DNA of 64,000 nt from Mycoplasma sp. 'Moose RK' (GTDB taxonomy: Bacteria; Bacillota_I; Bacilli_A; Mycoplasmatales; Metamycoplasmataceae), in contig NZ_JADDYD010000001.1 in NCBI RefSeq assembly GCF_015708155.1, positions 308,001 to 372,000 of the forward strand, given 5' to 3'. Made by a program: the position numbers and the translations under genes. Positions within the stretch are counted from its first letter, which is position 1. Every line of letters begins with the position of its first letter. Positions 1 to 12,094 of the stretch are shown here, in pieces. Under the pieces are notes generated by a model that was not told the origin of the DNA, did no database searches, and saw nothing but the letters and a program-made list of their open reading frames with translations.

Positions 1-1100
1 TTTTCTCAGGGAAGAATCAAATCCTGGCGGCCAAAATGTCCATAAACAGCAAGATTTGCGTAAATTGGTTTTCACAATTCAAGTTCAGAAATTAAACTTC
101 CAAGTCGTAAATCAAAGTTTTCTTTAATTACTTTTATTATTTGCGTATCAGAAAGCCTTGAGTTTTTTCGTTTGCCAACACTAATTGAAAGCGGCGCTTC
201 ATGACCAATTACAAAACTAAGTTGTAATTCAATTTCATCAGCAATTCCGGCAGCAACAAGATTTTTGGCAATTCAACGTGCCACATAGGCACCCGTACGG
301 TCAACTTTTGTGTAATCTTTGCCGCTGAAAGCGCCGCCGCCATGACGGGCAGCATCACCATAGGAATCAACTATGATTTTGCGACCAGTAAGGCCAGTAT
401 CACCAATAGGGCCACCAATTGTAAAATCGCCTGATTTGTTAACTAATTTTTCAAAATCAAGGTTTAAATTATACTCTTTTGCACTAGGGATCATGATTTT
501 ATTGATTACAAAATCGACAAAATCAGTACGATTAAAATCGCTTTTGTGTTGAATTGACATTATTGTCCGCTTGAGTTTTGGTTGGTTATTAATGTAATGA
601 ATTTCAACTTGTGCTTTCATGTCAGCAAGGGCATTTTTGAATTTACCTTCAAGACGATATTTTTCGGCTTTTTGTACTAAAAGGTTTGCTAAATTTTGTG
701 CTAAAGGCATGAAATTTGGACACTCATTGGTAGCGAAACCATAAACAATTCCTTGGTCACCGGCGCCAATTTTTCCAGATTTTTGATCAACAAGAGCGCT
801 AATATCACTTGATTGTCGATTTACATTGGAAATAATGGTAAAATCATTTTCACTGTAGCCAATTTCAAAAAGAATTTTTCAAGCAATTTTGATCAAGTCA
901 ACATAACCTGAAGTTGAAAGTTCGCCGCCAATAATAATTAAATGGTTTGATGCCATTGTTTCGATTGCGACACGAGCATTTTTGTCCTGCAGAAGAATTG
1001 CATCAAGAATTGCATCACTAATTTGGTCACAAATTTTATCAGGGTGACCCTTGCCAACTGATTCAGCAACAGAAATTTTACTAATTGATTTGCCTTGCAT
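1..1100 (-). CDS. metK: S-adenosylmethionine synthetase (3' end cut by the window edge)
   Basis: MetK makes S-adenosylmethionine from ATP and methionine in the cytoplasm, feeding methyltransferases such as TrmD and RsmH encoded in this window. The N-terminus has the family signature [18 protein letters not shown] at about residues 13-30, and the middle contains [20 protein letters not shown], the ATP/phosphate-binding stretch. The window begins inside the near-terminal [13 protein letters not shown] segment, so only a few residues are missing. Several TGA codons (for example at 273-275) are read as Trp; no TAA or TAG was seen in frame. The start ATG at 1100 follows an AAAGGAAA ribosome-binding site. 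It lies 29 nt after the ABC ATPase gene, so it is probably co-transcribed with it, and there is no room for a SAM riboswitch. Identification is secure. Confidence 0.96.
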
Positions 1101-1129
1101 TATTTTTTTATTTCCTTTTAGTTTTTAAA

Positions 1130-2050
1130 CTAATTATTCTCAGGAGTTTTTGATGAATTTTTTGCTTTTTTTTGGGCAAAAAATTCATCAAAAGTTAATG
1201 ATTTTTGTCTTTTTGTGGTCAAAGAACCATTTTGCAATTTAATAATCAGATCAGCAAGTGGTTCAACAGCAGGATCATGCGAAACCATTACAATCGTTGT
1301 TTTATATTTATGGTTGATATATTTGAGTGTTTTAAGGACAATATTAGTATTATTTTCATCAAGTGCGCCTGTTGGTTCATCAGCAAAAATAATTTTTGCG
1401 TTTTTAACAAGTGCACGTAAAATGGAGATTCGTTGTTGCTGACCCCCAGACATTTGTGAGGGGAATTTGAACTTAATTTCATCGAGTTCAAATTCACGAA
1501 AAAGTTGCTGAATATCAAGAATTTTTGCTTTGTTTTTTTGCAAATATGCACCCACTTGAACATTGTCATAGCCATTAATGTTTCCTAAAAGATTGTAAGA
1601 CTGAAAAATAAAGGAAACATTTTCACGGCGGAATTTTGTTAATTCGCCGTTACTTAGATAACCTAAATTGATTTTGTCAACAATAATGTCACCTTCAGTA
1701 GCGCGGTCCAAGCCGGACATTAAGTTAAGAATCGTTGATTTACCTGACCCAGATTTTCCACTTAGAATTGCAAAATCACCTTGATTAACACTAAAATTGA
1801 TATCAGAAAAAACCTTAGTGACAACTGAGCCAAAAAGGTAATATTTTGAAACATTTTTGAAATCAATAATTGAACCTACTGTATTTAAATTGTCAATTTT
1901 ACCAACTTTTACTCGCGGATTATCATTTGCTCAGCGAATTAGTTTTAGTTCTTTGTTTGTAAAATTACCTTGTGAGTTTTGCTTGATCATTTGCATGGCT
2001 TGGTTTTGTTTTTGAATTCTTTTGCTTTTTGAAAAAAAGTGAAATAGCAT
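1130..2050 (-). CDS. ABC transporter ATP-binding protein (MacB/LolD type)
   Basis: This 306-residue cytoplasmic ATPase should power the giant permease encoded just upstream. Walker A is GKSGSGKST, the Q-loop region is FIFQSYNLLG, the signature motif is MSGGQQQRISILRAL, Walker B is AKIIFADEPTGALD, and the switch histidine is in VSHDP. The order and spacing are those of MacB/LolD/YknY-type ATPases that pair with FtsX-family permeases. An N-terminal extension of about 65 residues precedes the ATPase domain, which is longer than usual for the family. The start ATG at 2050 is preceded by AGAAAGGA; an internal Met at 1720 lies after Walker A and cannot be the start. One TGA in the extension is read as Trp. 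Only 42 nt separate it from the permease stop, which supports one transcript. The substrate is unknown. Confidence 0.93.
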
Positions 2051-2092
2051 TTTTAATCCTTTCTTATCTAAGTCAATTTTGACAAATTATAA

Positions 2093-5000
2093 CTAAGTCT
2101 TTTCCTTAATTATGTAAACTGATTTGCGTTTAGTTAAAAAGTACCATAAAACTGCTAGGACAATAACAAAAACAACACTAACAATGACTAAAGCGCCAAA
2201 GAAAACCGGGGCAGAAAGCCCAAGTGCCAAGTAAATTGAATTTGCTGACAAAACATAAGAGTTGAAAACTGACATTAAAATCATTACAAGGGGCACAGAA
2301 ATTATTGAACCAATGGCAACAACGGGTAGATAAATACCATAAAACAGGCGAATTTTGACTTTATTAGAATAACCAAGGACATCTAAAATAGCAATGTTTT
2401 GTTGGTTTTCGTTAATAATTGAGGAAGCAATTATTAATAAAATAATTAGGGCAACAACAAGAAAAATAATTACAATCATATTAATTCCGGCTTCAAAAAG
2501 TGAAGAAAAATTGGAGATGAAATTAGTTTCAATATTTTTGGCTTCAACTCCTTGAGTGACAATTTGATAAATTGTGTCGCCATAAATTTCGTTGAAATTT
2601 GATAAAGCTTTTTGCATCAAAGGAATATTTTGGTTTACAAACGAAGGGTTTGTCAATGTTTTAAAGTCCATTGGTGATGAAGTATCAAGTCATTTTTTGG
2701 AATTTTGGGGACTGTTCCAGTTGATAATTTTAATAATTTCTGCTTTTGAAAAGCCGCTAATTTGTAAAGCACCTTGATTTGGGTCGTTTTTATTTTCGCT
2801 AAAAGCAAAAATATTTGCAAAAAACCCGGTTGTGTCATCTTGATTAAGTGATTCAACCTTAATTTCGGAGCTTCCAGCTCAGTAACCAGAAGGTGAATAA
2901 AGACTAAAGGAGGTAAGAATTTGGTCAATTTTTGGTGAAGAAAGAATTATTCCGTTGAAAGGTTTTAAGTTATATTCGGCTAAATTCTGGTCAAAAAGAT
3001 CAAGACCTAAAAGTTTATTGGCAAAATTTTGTGAAGTAATTAGTTCAGAATTAATGAAAGTGTTAGAAATACCAATGATTTTGAATTTTGCTGTTTTAGT
3101 TGGTTTGCCACGAATTTTATTTTCAAAGCGATTAATATTATTCAAAATTGGGAGTTCAATTACAGAATCAATACCAAGATTATGTTTTTTAGCAAAAACA
3201 TAATTGACAACAAGGGGGTAAACCTCATTTTCCACTTGGAATTTGCTGATGGCTTCCAAAAGATTGTTGCCTGAACTATCAACAACTTGAAAGATCGGAT
3301 TTGCAACTTTTTGGGTATTATAACCGTAAATTTTAAGTCCGTTTTCAATGTCACTGCCATTGACATAATTTGTGCTAATATAAGTATAAACTTGATTTTT
3401 AGGGAGATTTTCACCAGAATCAGGTTTAAAAGCAACACCAGAGAAGGAAACGGTGAAATCATCGCTTATTTCTGGGTTCAAATAGGATTCAACTAAAAAT
3501 TTGCGATAAGCATCACGATTTTTGTCATTACCAACAATTGAAACTTCAGAAGCACGGTATTCATTTTTTTCTAGATCATATTTATAGTACCAAAAACGAC
3601 CTTGATTTGGGTCATTTGAATCAACTAGATATTTAAAATAAGATTGTTTTTGTTTGATTTTTTCAGGAATATTTTGTGCTTTTTCCATTTGGGCAACAAC
3701 TTTGTTGGAAATTGCGAAAATATTATTTCGCAAGGATTCAGGCAAGTTTGCAAGAACAATATCAAAAATTGTTGTTGAATTTTGTTCATTAAATTTTAAA
3801 TTAAGACCTGAACGTGTAAGTACAACTGGTGTTTTCTGAATTAAGTTGTTTTTGTCAGCTTCAATTTGTTTACCTAGAATAATTGCTGATCCCGGGCGGA
3901 AATAATTTGGTGAATTTAAGTTAATTTCTGAACCTTCACCCAAAGGAACATAAAGATTTTTTTCAATTTTTTTTGCATCAAAAGGAACAAGCGGACCACC
4001 TTCTTTTGTTGGTGAATAAAGATTTAATTTGTAATTATAATGACGGTTTTCATAAGTATTTTTAATTGTGTTTTGGAAAATATTATGTGATGAAAGTGAA
4101 AAAATAAGGATAAATTGAAGGACAACAATTGCTACAATAAGGGAAATAATTTTTCAAATTGAATTGATCACAAGGGAAATTGAAAATTTGTTGATAATTC
4201 CTGTTTTTCAAAATACCTTACCAATTTTTTGGGCAAATTTTGATGAATTTACCTCAGTAATCCCTGATAATAATTGATTTGGTTTTTGTTTTAGATTTCA
4301 AAGAATCACTAAATAAATTAGGATTGAAAGTCCAGCAAATGGAAGAATTATTGAAAAAACAAAGGAAAGTGGTTCAAATTTGAAAATATCAACATCAAAT
4401 TCTCAGAATTTGGACACTAGGTTTACTAAAGGTATTTTTGTAAAAAAACCAACTAAATAACCCAGACCACCACCAATTAGTGAAATCACAAGACCTACTG
4501 AAAGAAATGAAGAGGCGATTTCAAAAAGCGAGTAACCTTGAGCACGTAAAATTCCAAGTACTTTATTATTTGTGGAAATGTAACGCTTGATAATGAAAGC
4601 AACAGCAAAAAGAACCAAGACTGATAAAAATAGCGTCAAATAAAGGTTTACATTCGAAAAAGTTCACATTATATTTGTACCAACAGAAATTCGCATTGAT
4701 CTTTCAGGATTCAAAAAGTCGATTTCACTAGCGCCAAAAGTTCTTTGTGTATGGTTTGTAGCAAAATTTTTAGCAATTAATTCGTCAGTTTCTTTTTTGA
4801 ATTTTTCTAAATCAGTACCAGGTTTTAGTTTTACAAGCAAATAATTTTTAGCTGGATTAGAACGAAAGGAATAGCGAGCCTTATCAAAACCAAATTTATT
4901 AACATAAGCAAGGGCTTGGTTTGAAGGGTCTAAATTAATATTTTTCTCATCAATTACAGGATACAAATAATCAATTGTAAAATCAGTACCAACAATTATA

Positions 5001-8000
5001 TATTTTAATCCACCGGCATTTAAAACATATTTTTGGTCCAATTGTTCAATTAATTTTTCAATATCACTTGCATTGTCAGGGATTTTACCATTAAAAATTT
5101 CTTTTTTGTTCGCATCCAAAAAGGATTTGTTGATTTTTACAACATAAGCACGGTTGTCATCATAATTAATTGAATTAGTTGAAAGTCTGGTGATGATGAT
5201 TTTTTCAATGAATTTGTTGTAAAACTTGGAAATGTTGATCCCGAAAAATTCCGGAAATTCCTTAGCTTTTTTTGCAAGATTATTAGCAATTGATTTGAGT
5301 TGATAATAATCAAGTGAAAAAGCATTAATTGAATCAACAAAAACAAAAGCTGATTTTTTTGAAGCTGAATTTCCTGATAAAAATTTCAAAAACTCAGCCT
5401 CAACTTTTGAAGGTTCTACATTAATTTGACTGATTTTCGGAAGACGAGATTGTAAAATAAAGGCGAGGTTGAAATTATTTTCTTGCTTATTTTCAATTGA
5501 TTTTGCTTGCGGGTTTGAGGCAAACCAGAGAGGAATTTGGGGAAGTTGAGCAGAAAAAAATGAGCCAAGTCCAAGCGAATCAAGATTTAAACCTGCAAGT
5601 AAAGGGTTAGAACTAGCAAACTCATTAACCAAATCAAGCATAAAATTTTTCTTGAAAGCTGAATCAGAAAATTGATCATTGAGAAGATAATTTTCCATGA
5701 TGTGTTTAACTGATTCATCAAAGCGGATACTGAAAGGATAATTTTTGGAATAATAAGCTAAATATCCTAAATTTTCTACTAATTGACGGCTATTTTCTTC
5801 AAGTCAATTTTTCAATTTTTGCTTATTGCCAAATTTGTCCAAATAATCTTTGTCAAAAACAGGATCATTTAACAAATTTTTGAAATTTGTATTTGATTTT
5901 AGAAACTCTAAACTTGTCAAATAAGGTTCCAAAATTGACCTTGAAGGCGCAGGCAAACCATCAAATAAGCCTTCCTGAGTTTCCAAGTTTGCTATGCTGT
6001 TTAATAATTTAGTGTTATTTAGGTCATTTACAAGCGAACCAGAAGTTGCTTCATTAAATAATTTATTAAAAGCTTGTTGGAGATCAAAATTAGAAAGATT
6101 ATTTTCAGCCACAAAACGAATTCAAAAACGATAATTTCGGAGCGCAAGATTGATAATTAAGTCGGGATTTTCAGTAATACTTTTCTGTAAATCACTAATT
6201 AAATCGCTACTTGCTGAAATATAAATTGGTTTTAGACGCAAACTTGGCGCTGAAGCAAGTCGATCATCGTTTGTATCAGGTTGAGTAATTGAGTTTGTAA
6301 GGTAGAATAAAACATCAGCAATTGAATTTTGATTTGCAAAAATTGCTGAATTTTCTAAGTCAGGAGGTTTTAAATTTGTTAAAAAATTACCTGATTTTGC
6401 GTAATTTTTAAATTTGAAAATTTTAAAAATTTCAACAATATTTTCAAGTTTAGTTTTAATTTTTGCAAGATCCGATAAATCAACAACTTTCAAATATTTG
6501 TTTAAGAAAAGTCGTTGTTGCATTGTTAATTCATTAACGCTTAAAACAGGATTTTCGGCAATTTTTGTCAAAATTGACTCTGCAATCAAGTCAATTTTTC
6601 CAATGGTAATTGAATTTGGATCTTGATTAGCTGAATTTCAGTTTGCACTAATGAATTGAAGATCATAAATGTCAATTTTTTCTTCATCGACTTCGGGCAA
6701 AAAGTAGTACAAACCAATTTGCGAACTACCAGAATCCTTACCTTTTGAGGAAGCATTTATCAATTTAATAAGTGAATTAACTGTATTTTGACGAATTTTA
6801 TCAGTGTTAAACAAAGTTGCCACTAAACTAGTTAGATAATCTTGGCCAACAAGTTGTGTTTTTTGGAAAAAAACCTCATTTTTTAATGATTTTTTTTGAT
6901 TTTCATTTAGTTTTAAATAATCATCATAACCTTGTGAGTTAATTGTTTTTGTCAATAATTTTAGATTTTTGGCAAAAACAGTTAAATCAAAATTGTAAAC
7001 AAGTTCGGTTAAACCTTCATTAATATTTGAATAAGGTTTTTGTGGATTTCCATTTAATTTGTTAAGAATTTTAATGATTTGCTGTTGTTTGTCAGCGGCA
7101 AATTTTTTCACAATTGGTCTAACTAGAAAGCCAAGAAAACCATTTGTTTTTTCATCAACTTTTGCTGAAAACATTGCGTCAAAATTAATCTCGTTGATGA
7201 TATCAACTAACCCAATTTTTGCTCTTTGTTGATCAATGGCCGGAATTAAAGCATTGACTAAATCAGCTGTTGAAAACAATTTTTTCAAATTTGGTTGATT
7301 TGGAATGTTAATATTCTCAAATCAAGTATTAAGTTTTTCAAAGAATTGACTAAAGTTAATAGAGTAAATAATTTTTTTTAGACCATTAAGAATTTTAATT
7401 GGATTTTTAATTGTTTTACTGAGGATTTCAGGAGTGGCAATGCTTTGGATTTGATCAATAATGTTAACACCAAAAGCAGAAAATAAAGGATTTAGTCCAA
7501 AAATTTGTTTCACTAAATAAAGACTTCTTTCCTCATCGGTGCTTCCTGATTTTTCAGTTATAAGAATCATTTGGTCAATGAAATTGGCTAAAATATCATT
7601 GACAATTGTGGGGCGATTGTTTTTGACAAGCAAGTAAAAGGCTCTAATAAATAAATTAGCAAGAAAATTATAATTTTTTGATTTGTACGATAAAACATCA
7701 ACTAATTTTACTTCATCAGCAGCATCAGCAAGGGCGCTAACAAGCGCATCAACATCAGGTTTTAACAAAAACTCTTTGTCAACTAAAGCAGATTGATTAA
7801 TGGCATCGCCGATTTGAAAAAAAAGTGATCGTGCTGATTTTTGTGTGTCAATTTCATTTTGCACATTTGCTGAAAATCAGTAATAAATTAACGGAATTGT
7901 TCTTCGATTAGAATAATTTGATAATTCCTTTAGTCAACCATTTTTACCGATTTTTGCGTCAATTTCAAAATTATTATTTTCAAGAAAATTAGCAAGAAGA

Positions 8001-10042
8001 CTTAATGTTTTTGATTTTCGTGAAACGGGATTGTTATCAGCAATTTTAACAATGTTTTTTGGTAAAAGGATTCAATTTCTATCAGCAAAATTTTTGAAAA
8101 CATAGCCAAATTGGTAATTTGGTAGTTCAACAATTCCGTGAAGATCAGTGTTTTGAATACTATTAAAGCCTAAATTAGGTTGTTGTGTTTTAATTTTTTT
8201 AAGAAAAACAATTTTTTTGTTTCTATGATATTCATAAACTAATTTTTTGTCATCCTGAAACTCAACATCACCAAAATCAACTTTTAAATCAATAAAATTA
8301 GGGTCAATTCCGTAACTTGCAAAGACTTCGCCAATAATTTTTGCTTGGAAAATTTCAGGAATTTTATTTTTGATATTCTGCAAAACTTGTCCTGATTGAG
8401 GGTATAAACGACTCATTTTGTGATTTTCTAAATCACGAATTTCCTGATAAAGACGGCCAAGTTGTTGCTCTTGGGTTTGGGTTTGATCCTGAAAATTAAT
8501 AGTGTTAAAAACTTTTGGACTAATTCCAGCATTAACAAAGTGAATCACCTGTTTTGCGTTTTCTTTTGCATTTGATTCCTGATTTTCTTGTTGAACATCA
8601 ATTGTAAAAGTTTGTCGACTTCCAATTGAATCAACAACATTAATTTCATTATTACCAATTTTTTGTTTGTAATTTTGCAAATACTGGTAAAAATACAAGT
8701 TTGCGTATTCTTGAACATTTTGTGAAAGTTGCTGAAAAGTTAGGTTTTTGATATTTGAATTTGACAAATTACTTAATTCATCATTTGTAATCAGCGCTAA
8801 ATTATTGTTATTAAGTTTTTGAATTTGGGCAATAGAAACAGGAGTCGAATTTGGATCATTTGCTGAATAAATTGGCACAGTTAAGTCAGAAACAGATAGA
8901 TCTGCTGAGCTAATTGAACTATTTTCACCATCAATTGTGGTTACACGTTTTTCTCAATAATTAATATTTTCCAAAGATTTAAATTCAGAAGACTTATTTT
9001 TTTTAAGATAAAGCAAATATTCCTTAATAAAACCAGTAAAATTTTGATTATTTTCTACTTCCTTCAATTTGTAACGGTGATTTATGTACTCAATTTTAGT
9101 ACTAAGATCACGAATTCATTGTGGTTTTAGTTTATAGGTTTGACCTGGGTCAAGAATTTGAAAAGAATCTGAATTTCAATTTAAATCTTTAGAGAGTTTA
9201 AATTTTTTAGAATTAAAAGTGATTTGAATATCATTGTTATTATTTTTAAAATTAATTAAATTGCTAGAATTTGTGCTAGAATTACTAATAATTTCAAGTT
9301 GTGACCCTTTTTGCTGGATTCCCAAAAGTGCAAAAAGATCTTGCCCCTTAAGTTCAAATCCAATCCCTTGCTTTTGTCAAGTTGCCCCTAAAACAGGGTC
9401 GAAGGTAGCTTTTTTTGTCAAACCATTTATCATTAAGGAATTAACAAAACTAATTTGCGTTTTCTCACCTTGCTTAAAATAAATAAGAATGTCATTTGCC
9501 TTGTAATTTTCGCTATCTAATTCGATTTCTGTATCTTTTTTGATGTTATAGGTTTGTTTTGACTTTTCAAAATTACCATTTTGCTCAGTATAAATTGGCA
9601 AAAAAACTTGTTTTGACAAGGTAAAACTGTTATTTTCACTTAAGGTTCCATTGAGAAAATATTCACGCGCAAAATCAGCGCTTGAAACAAATTTGTTAGC
9701 GTTACTTGTCCCATTTAAGATTGAATCAAGACTGATAAAAGAGTCATTAATTACAAGTTGTCTTTTGCTAATTGTGGTTTCAAGTGGTTTATAAACATCA
9801 GGATCTAGGGCGTCATAACCGTTATTTTGGGCATTACCAAAATAATTAAACTCAGTGTTAATTGTTGCATCTTGTAATTTTGAAAATTGCTTGTATTCAC
9901 CAAGTCGCTTCACGTATGCTTGATTAGTGCTAAATAAAAGTGTAAAGACTCCGGCAGTAAAAAAAACAAGGGTTATTAGACCAACAAAAATAACCTTTGT
10001 TTTTAGGAACATCGCAAATATATGTTTGAAAATATTTTTCAT
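2093..10042 (-). CDS. Giant FtsX-family ABC transporter permease (2649 aa)
   Basis: A single frame of 2650 codons is open when TGA is read as Trp; every break I checked is a TGA (4403, 4664, 5804, 6122, 6638, 7322, 8072, 9377), with no TAA or TAG in frame. One membrane segment lies near residues 15-36. It is followed by a huge, presumably extracellular region of about 1750 residues. The first FtsX-like membrane domain is at about 1790-2000, then a second extracytoplasmic region, then a C-terminal FtsX domain at about 2480-2640. This is MacB-like architecture with a very enlarged outer domain. The start ATG at 10042 follows AAAGGTGG; a GTG at 10054 is possible but poorly placed. Such permeases export or extract lipids, lipoproteins or peptides; the substrate cannot be deduced here. 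It pairs with the ATPase downstream. Confidence 0.88.
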
Positions 10043-10074
10043 GATCCAAACCACCTTTTCAAAGTATTCAATAA

Positions 10075-10080
10075 ATTATA
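10075..10080 (-). promoter_or_regulatory. -10 box for the permease-ATPase-metK transcript
   Basis: TATAAT on the minus strand, about 33 nt upstream of the permease start, in the 148-nt gap between two divergent operons. No clear -35 box is visible, which is common in mycoplasma promoters. Confidence 0.5.
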
Positions 10081-10141
10081 TATTAGCATCATGCAAAATT
10101 AAAAAATTTTATCATTTTTTTGCCAAAGTTGAATTTTGTAA

Positions 10142-10147
10142 TATAAT
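10142..10147 (+). promoter_or_regulatory. -10 box for the azoreductase-rpmE-dps-rluD operon
   Basis: TATAAT on the plus strand, 43 nt before the first azoreductase start. It is the only strong -10 match in the divergent gap on this strand. No convincing -35 was seen. Confidence 0.5.
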
Positions 10148-10190
10148 TTTACTGCAATTGGATTTGTTCAACAGAGGGAAAAAGGAAAAA

Positions 10191-10775
10191 ATGACTAACA
10201 TTTTATACATTAAGTCGCATTTGGGTGAAAAATCAACCTGTAACAGGGTTGCTGACATTTTTATTGAAAATTACCAAAAAATTAATAATGATGCAAAAAT
10301 CCTTAAGTTTGACCTTAATAATGAAAAAGTTGGGAAAATTTCTCTCAATGCTGAAAATTTTTCTGACTTTTGACAACAAGTTAATGCTGATTTTTGAATA
10401 AATCAGCTGAAAAACGCAAAAAAAGTGATTATTTCTACGCCAATAATCAATTGGGGCTATACTGCGCAAATCAAGAATTTTTTTGATGCTGTTTGCCTTG
10501 CTGACAAAACATTTTCTTATAAGTATTCAAAAAAAGACGGCGCTATTGGTCTACTTGACAACATTGAAAATGTGCAAATTATCATAAGTTCACACTCAAA
10601 AAAATCTGATTTTGTGAACCCAAGCCCAGTTGAGACTATTGCTGGAACCTTTAAATTTTTAGGGGCAAAAAAAATCAATTCACCCTTGATTATTGAAGAG
10701 TCACACCGTTTTAAGGATAATGAGTTTGATCAAAAAACACTTGCAAACATTGAAAACGCGGCAAAAATTTTTTAA
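10191..10775 (+). CDS. FMN-dependent NADH-azoreductase-like flavoprotein (copy 1)
   Basis: A 194-residue flavodoxin-fold protein of the AzoR/AcpD family, which uses FMN and NAD(P)H to reduce quinones and azo compounds and so protects against electrophile stress. The N-terminal beta strand and phosphate loop (ILYIKSHLGEKS) match the family position. The segment TPIINWGYTAQIKNFFDAV corresponds to the flavin-binding part of AzoR. Two TGA codons (10371 and near 10396) are read as Trp. The start at 10191 follows an AAAGGA ribosome-binding site; an upstream in-frame Met would extend it across the promoter. It is about one-third identical by eye to the next gene, so the pair looks like an old tandem duplication. 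It opens a five-gene operon. Confidence 0.82.
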
Positions 10776-10788
10776 AAAGGAAGAAAAT

Positions 10789-11394
10789 ATGAACATTTTG
10801 GTGATAAAGTCTTCTGTAAACGAAAAAAAAGGGGCATATTCATCGCATCTTTCCGATATTTTTGTTGATTTTTATTCTAAAAATCATCCTGAAGCCAAAA
10901 TTGAGGTTTTTGATTTAAATAAATTTCAATTGGCAAGTACAAATTTAAGCCTTGAAAATTATGAAAATGGTTCTTTTTATAATGAAGTTAATGCTGATTT
11001 TTGGATTGACAAATTAAAAAGTGTTGATAAAGTAGTTTTTTCAACTTCAATGACGAATTTTAATTATTCAGCAACAACAAAAAACTTTTTTGATGCAATT
11101 ACCTTGCCAAATAAAACTTTTACTTTGGATAAAAAAACTGGAAAATACACAGGACTACTAAATAACATTAAAAATGTACAAATTTTGACAGCACAAGGCG
11201 CACCAATTGGTTGGTATCCTTTTGGCGATCACACCTCAATCATTAAACAAATTTTTGAATTTCTTGGTGCAAATGTTTCTGCAAAACCTTTTGTTTTAGC
11301 AGGTACAAAACTTGCTTTGGCCAGTCAAAAAACAGTCGCTGAATTTACAAAAGAATTTTCCGATTCACTCCTTGAATTAGCACAGGTTTTCTAA
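10789..11394 (+). CDS. azoR: FMN-dependent NADH-azoreductase (copy 2)
   Basis: This 201-residue protein has the same length as the E. coli enzyme and is the more typical of the two copies. It begins with a Rossmann-like strand and phosphate loop (LVIKSSVNEKKGAYSS). It has the MTNFNYSATTKNFFDAI segment and a GLLNNIKNVQILTAQGAP stretch that match AzoR positions around the FMN site. The start at 10789 is 13 nt after copy 1 and follows AAAAAGGAAG; an earlier in-frame Met lies inside copy 1 and is not credible. The neighbours rpmE and dps suggest an oxidative-stress theme. The actual substrate is not known from sequence. Confidence 0.87.
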   Translation: MNILVIKSSVNEKKGAYSSHLSDIFVDFYSKNHPEAKIEVFDLNKFQLASTNLSLENYENGSFYNEVNADFWIDKLKSVDKVVFSTSMTNFNYSATTKNFFDAITLPNKTFTLDKKTGKYTGLLNNIKNVQILTAQGAPIGWYPFGDHTSIIKQIFEFLGANVSAKPFVLAGTKLALASQKTVAEFTKEFSDSLLELAQVF

Positions 11395-11420
11395 AATTTT
11401 TTCACAAGAAAGGAACTATA

Positions 11421-11654
11421 ATGAAAAAAAATATTCACCCTGAAACACACGATTTAACTTTAACTTGCTCAACTTGCAACTCAGAATTTACTATTAAAAC
11501 CGTTATTGAAAAATTTTCAATTGACATTTGTTCTGGTTGTCACCCACAATTCACTGGTGACCGTTCTCTAAATCGAACAACTGGAAGAATTGAAAGATTT
11601 CGTCGCATGGCTGCAAAAGCTAAAAGCGCAAATCAAGGAAATAAAAAAGACTAA
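11421..11654 (+). CDS. rpmE: 50S ribosomal protein L31
   Basis: A 77-residue ribosomal protein of the large subunit. Cysteines at positions 16, 19, 37 and 40 form the CxxC...CxxC pattern of the zinc-containing L31 form. HPQFTGDRS and the basic tail RIERFRRM are family hallmarks. The start at 11421 follows AGAAAGGAAC. The stop codon TAA shares its last base with the ATG of the next gene, so the two are translationally coupled. Zinc-type L31 can act as a zinc store in some bacteria; nothing here tests that. Confidence 0.96.
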   Translation: MKKNIHPETHDLTLTCSTCNSEFTIKTVIEKFSIDICSGCHPQFTGDRSLNRTTGRIERFRRMAAKAKSANQGNKKD

Positions 11655-12094
11655 TGAAAACAAATGAATTATTGCATCAATTACAAGCAAGCTTGACTGT
11701 TTTTTATGCAAATCTTAAGAATTTTCACTGAAATCTAGTGGATCAAAATTTTCTTGTAATTCACAAATACACTGATAAATTGGCCCAAAAAACTAATGAT
11801 TTTATTGATGAAGTTGCTGAAAAAATTCGCGCACTTGACGAAATTGCTTTTGCAAGCTTTGCAGAAATCCAGCAAAATGCAAAGCTTGAATTTTTGCAAG
11901 CAAGAGTTTGAAATGGTTTTGACGTAATCAACGAAATTGCCGCACAAATTAAAATTATTCTTCAAATATGTGAGAAAATTCAAGGCAAGAATATATCTTT
12001 TGCTGTTACAACAATTTTACCTTTAATTGATGAATTAATCATTTTTTATCACAAGGAACTTTGGAAAGTTAATGCCCAACTACCAAAATCTTAG
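11654..12094 (+). CDS. dps: Dps-family ferritin-like protein
   Basis: Found by reading through two TGA codons as Trp: 146 residues, a typical Dps length. Dps proteins form dodecamers that oxidise Fe(II) with peroxide, store the iron and so prevent Fenton damage. The key sites are visible: FHWNL with His25 and Trp26, His37, and IDEVAEKIRAL with Asp52 and Glu56. These match the ferroxidase ligands at the dimer interface in Listeria-type Dps. The start overlaps the rpmE stop by one base, and its 3' end overlaps the pseudouridine synthase start by 23 nt. It lies directly downstream of two azoreductase genes, which suggests a redox-defence operon. Confidence 0.88.

Noticed and set aside
1101..1129. 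SAM riboswitch before metK
   Set aside because: Only 29 nt separate metK from the gene before it, and no riboswitch structure fits.
2093..10042. About ten separate ORFs and apparent nonsense mutations in the permease region
   Set aside because: All breaks are TGA in one frame, and conserved genes in the window need TGA as Trp, so this is one gene.
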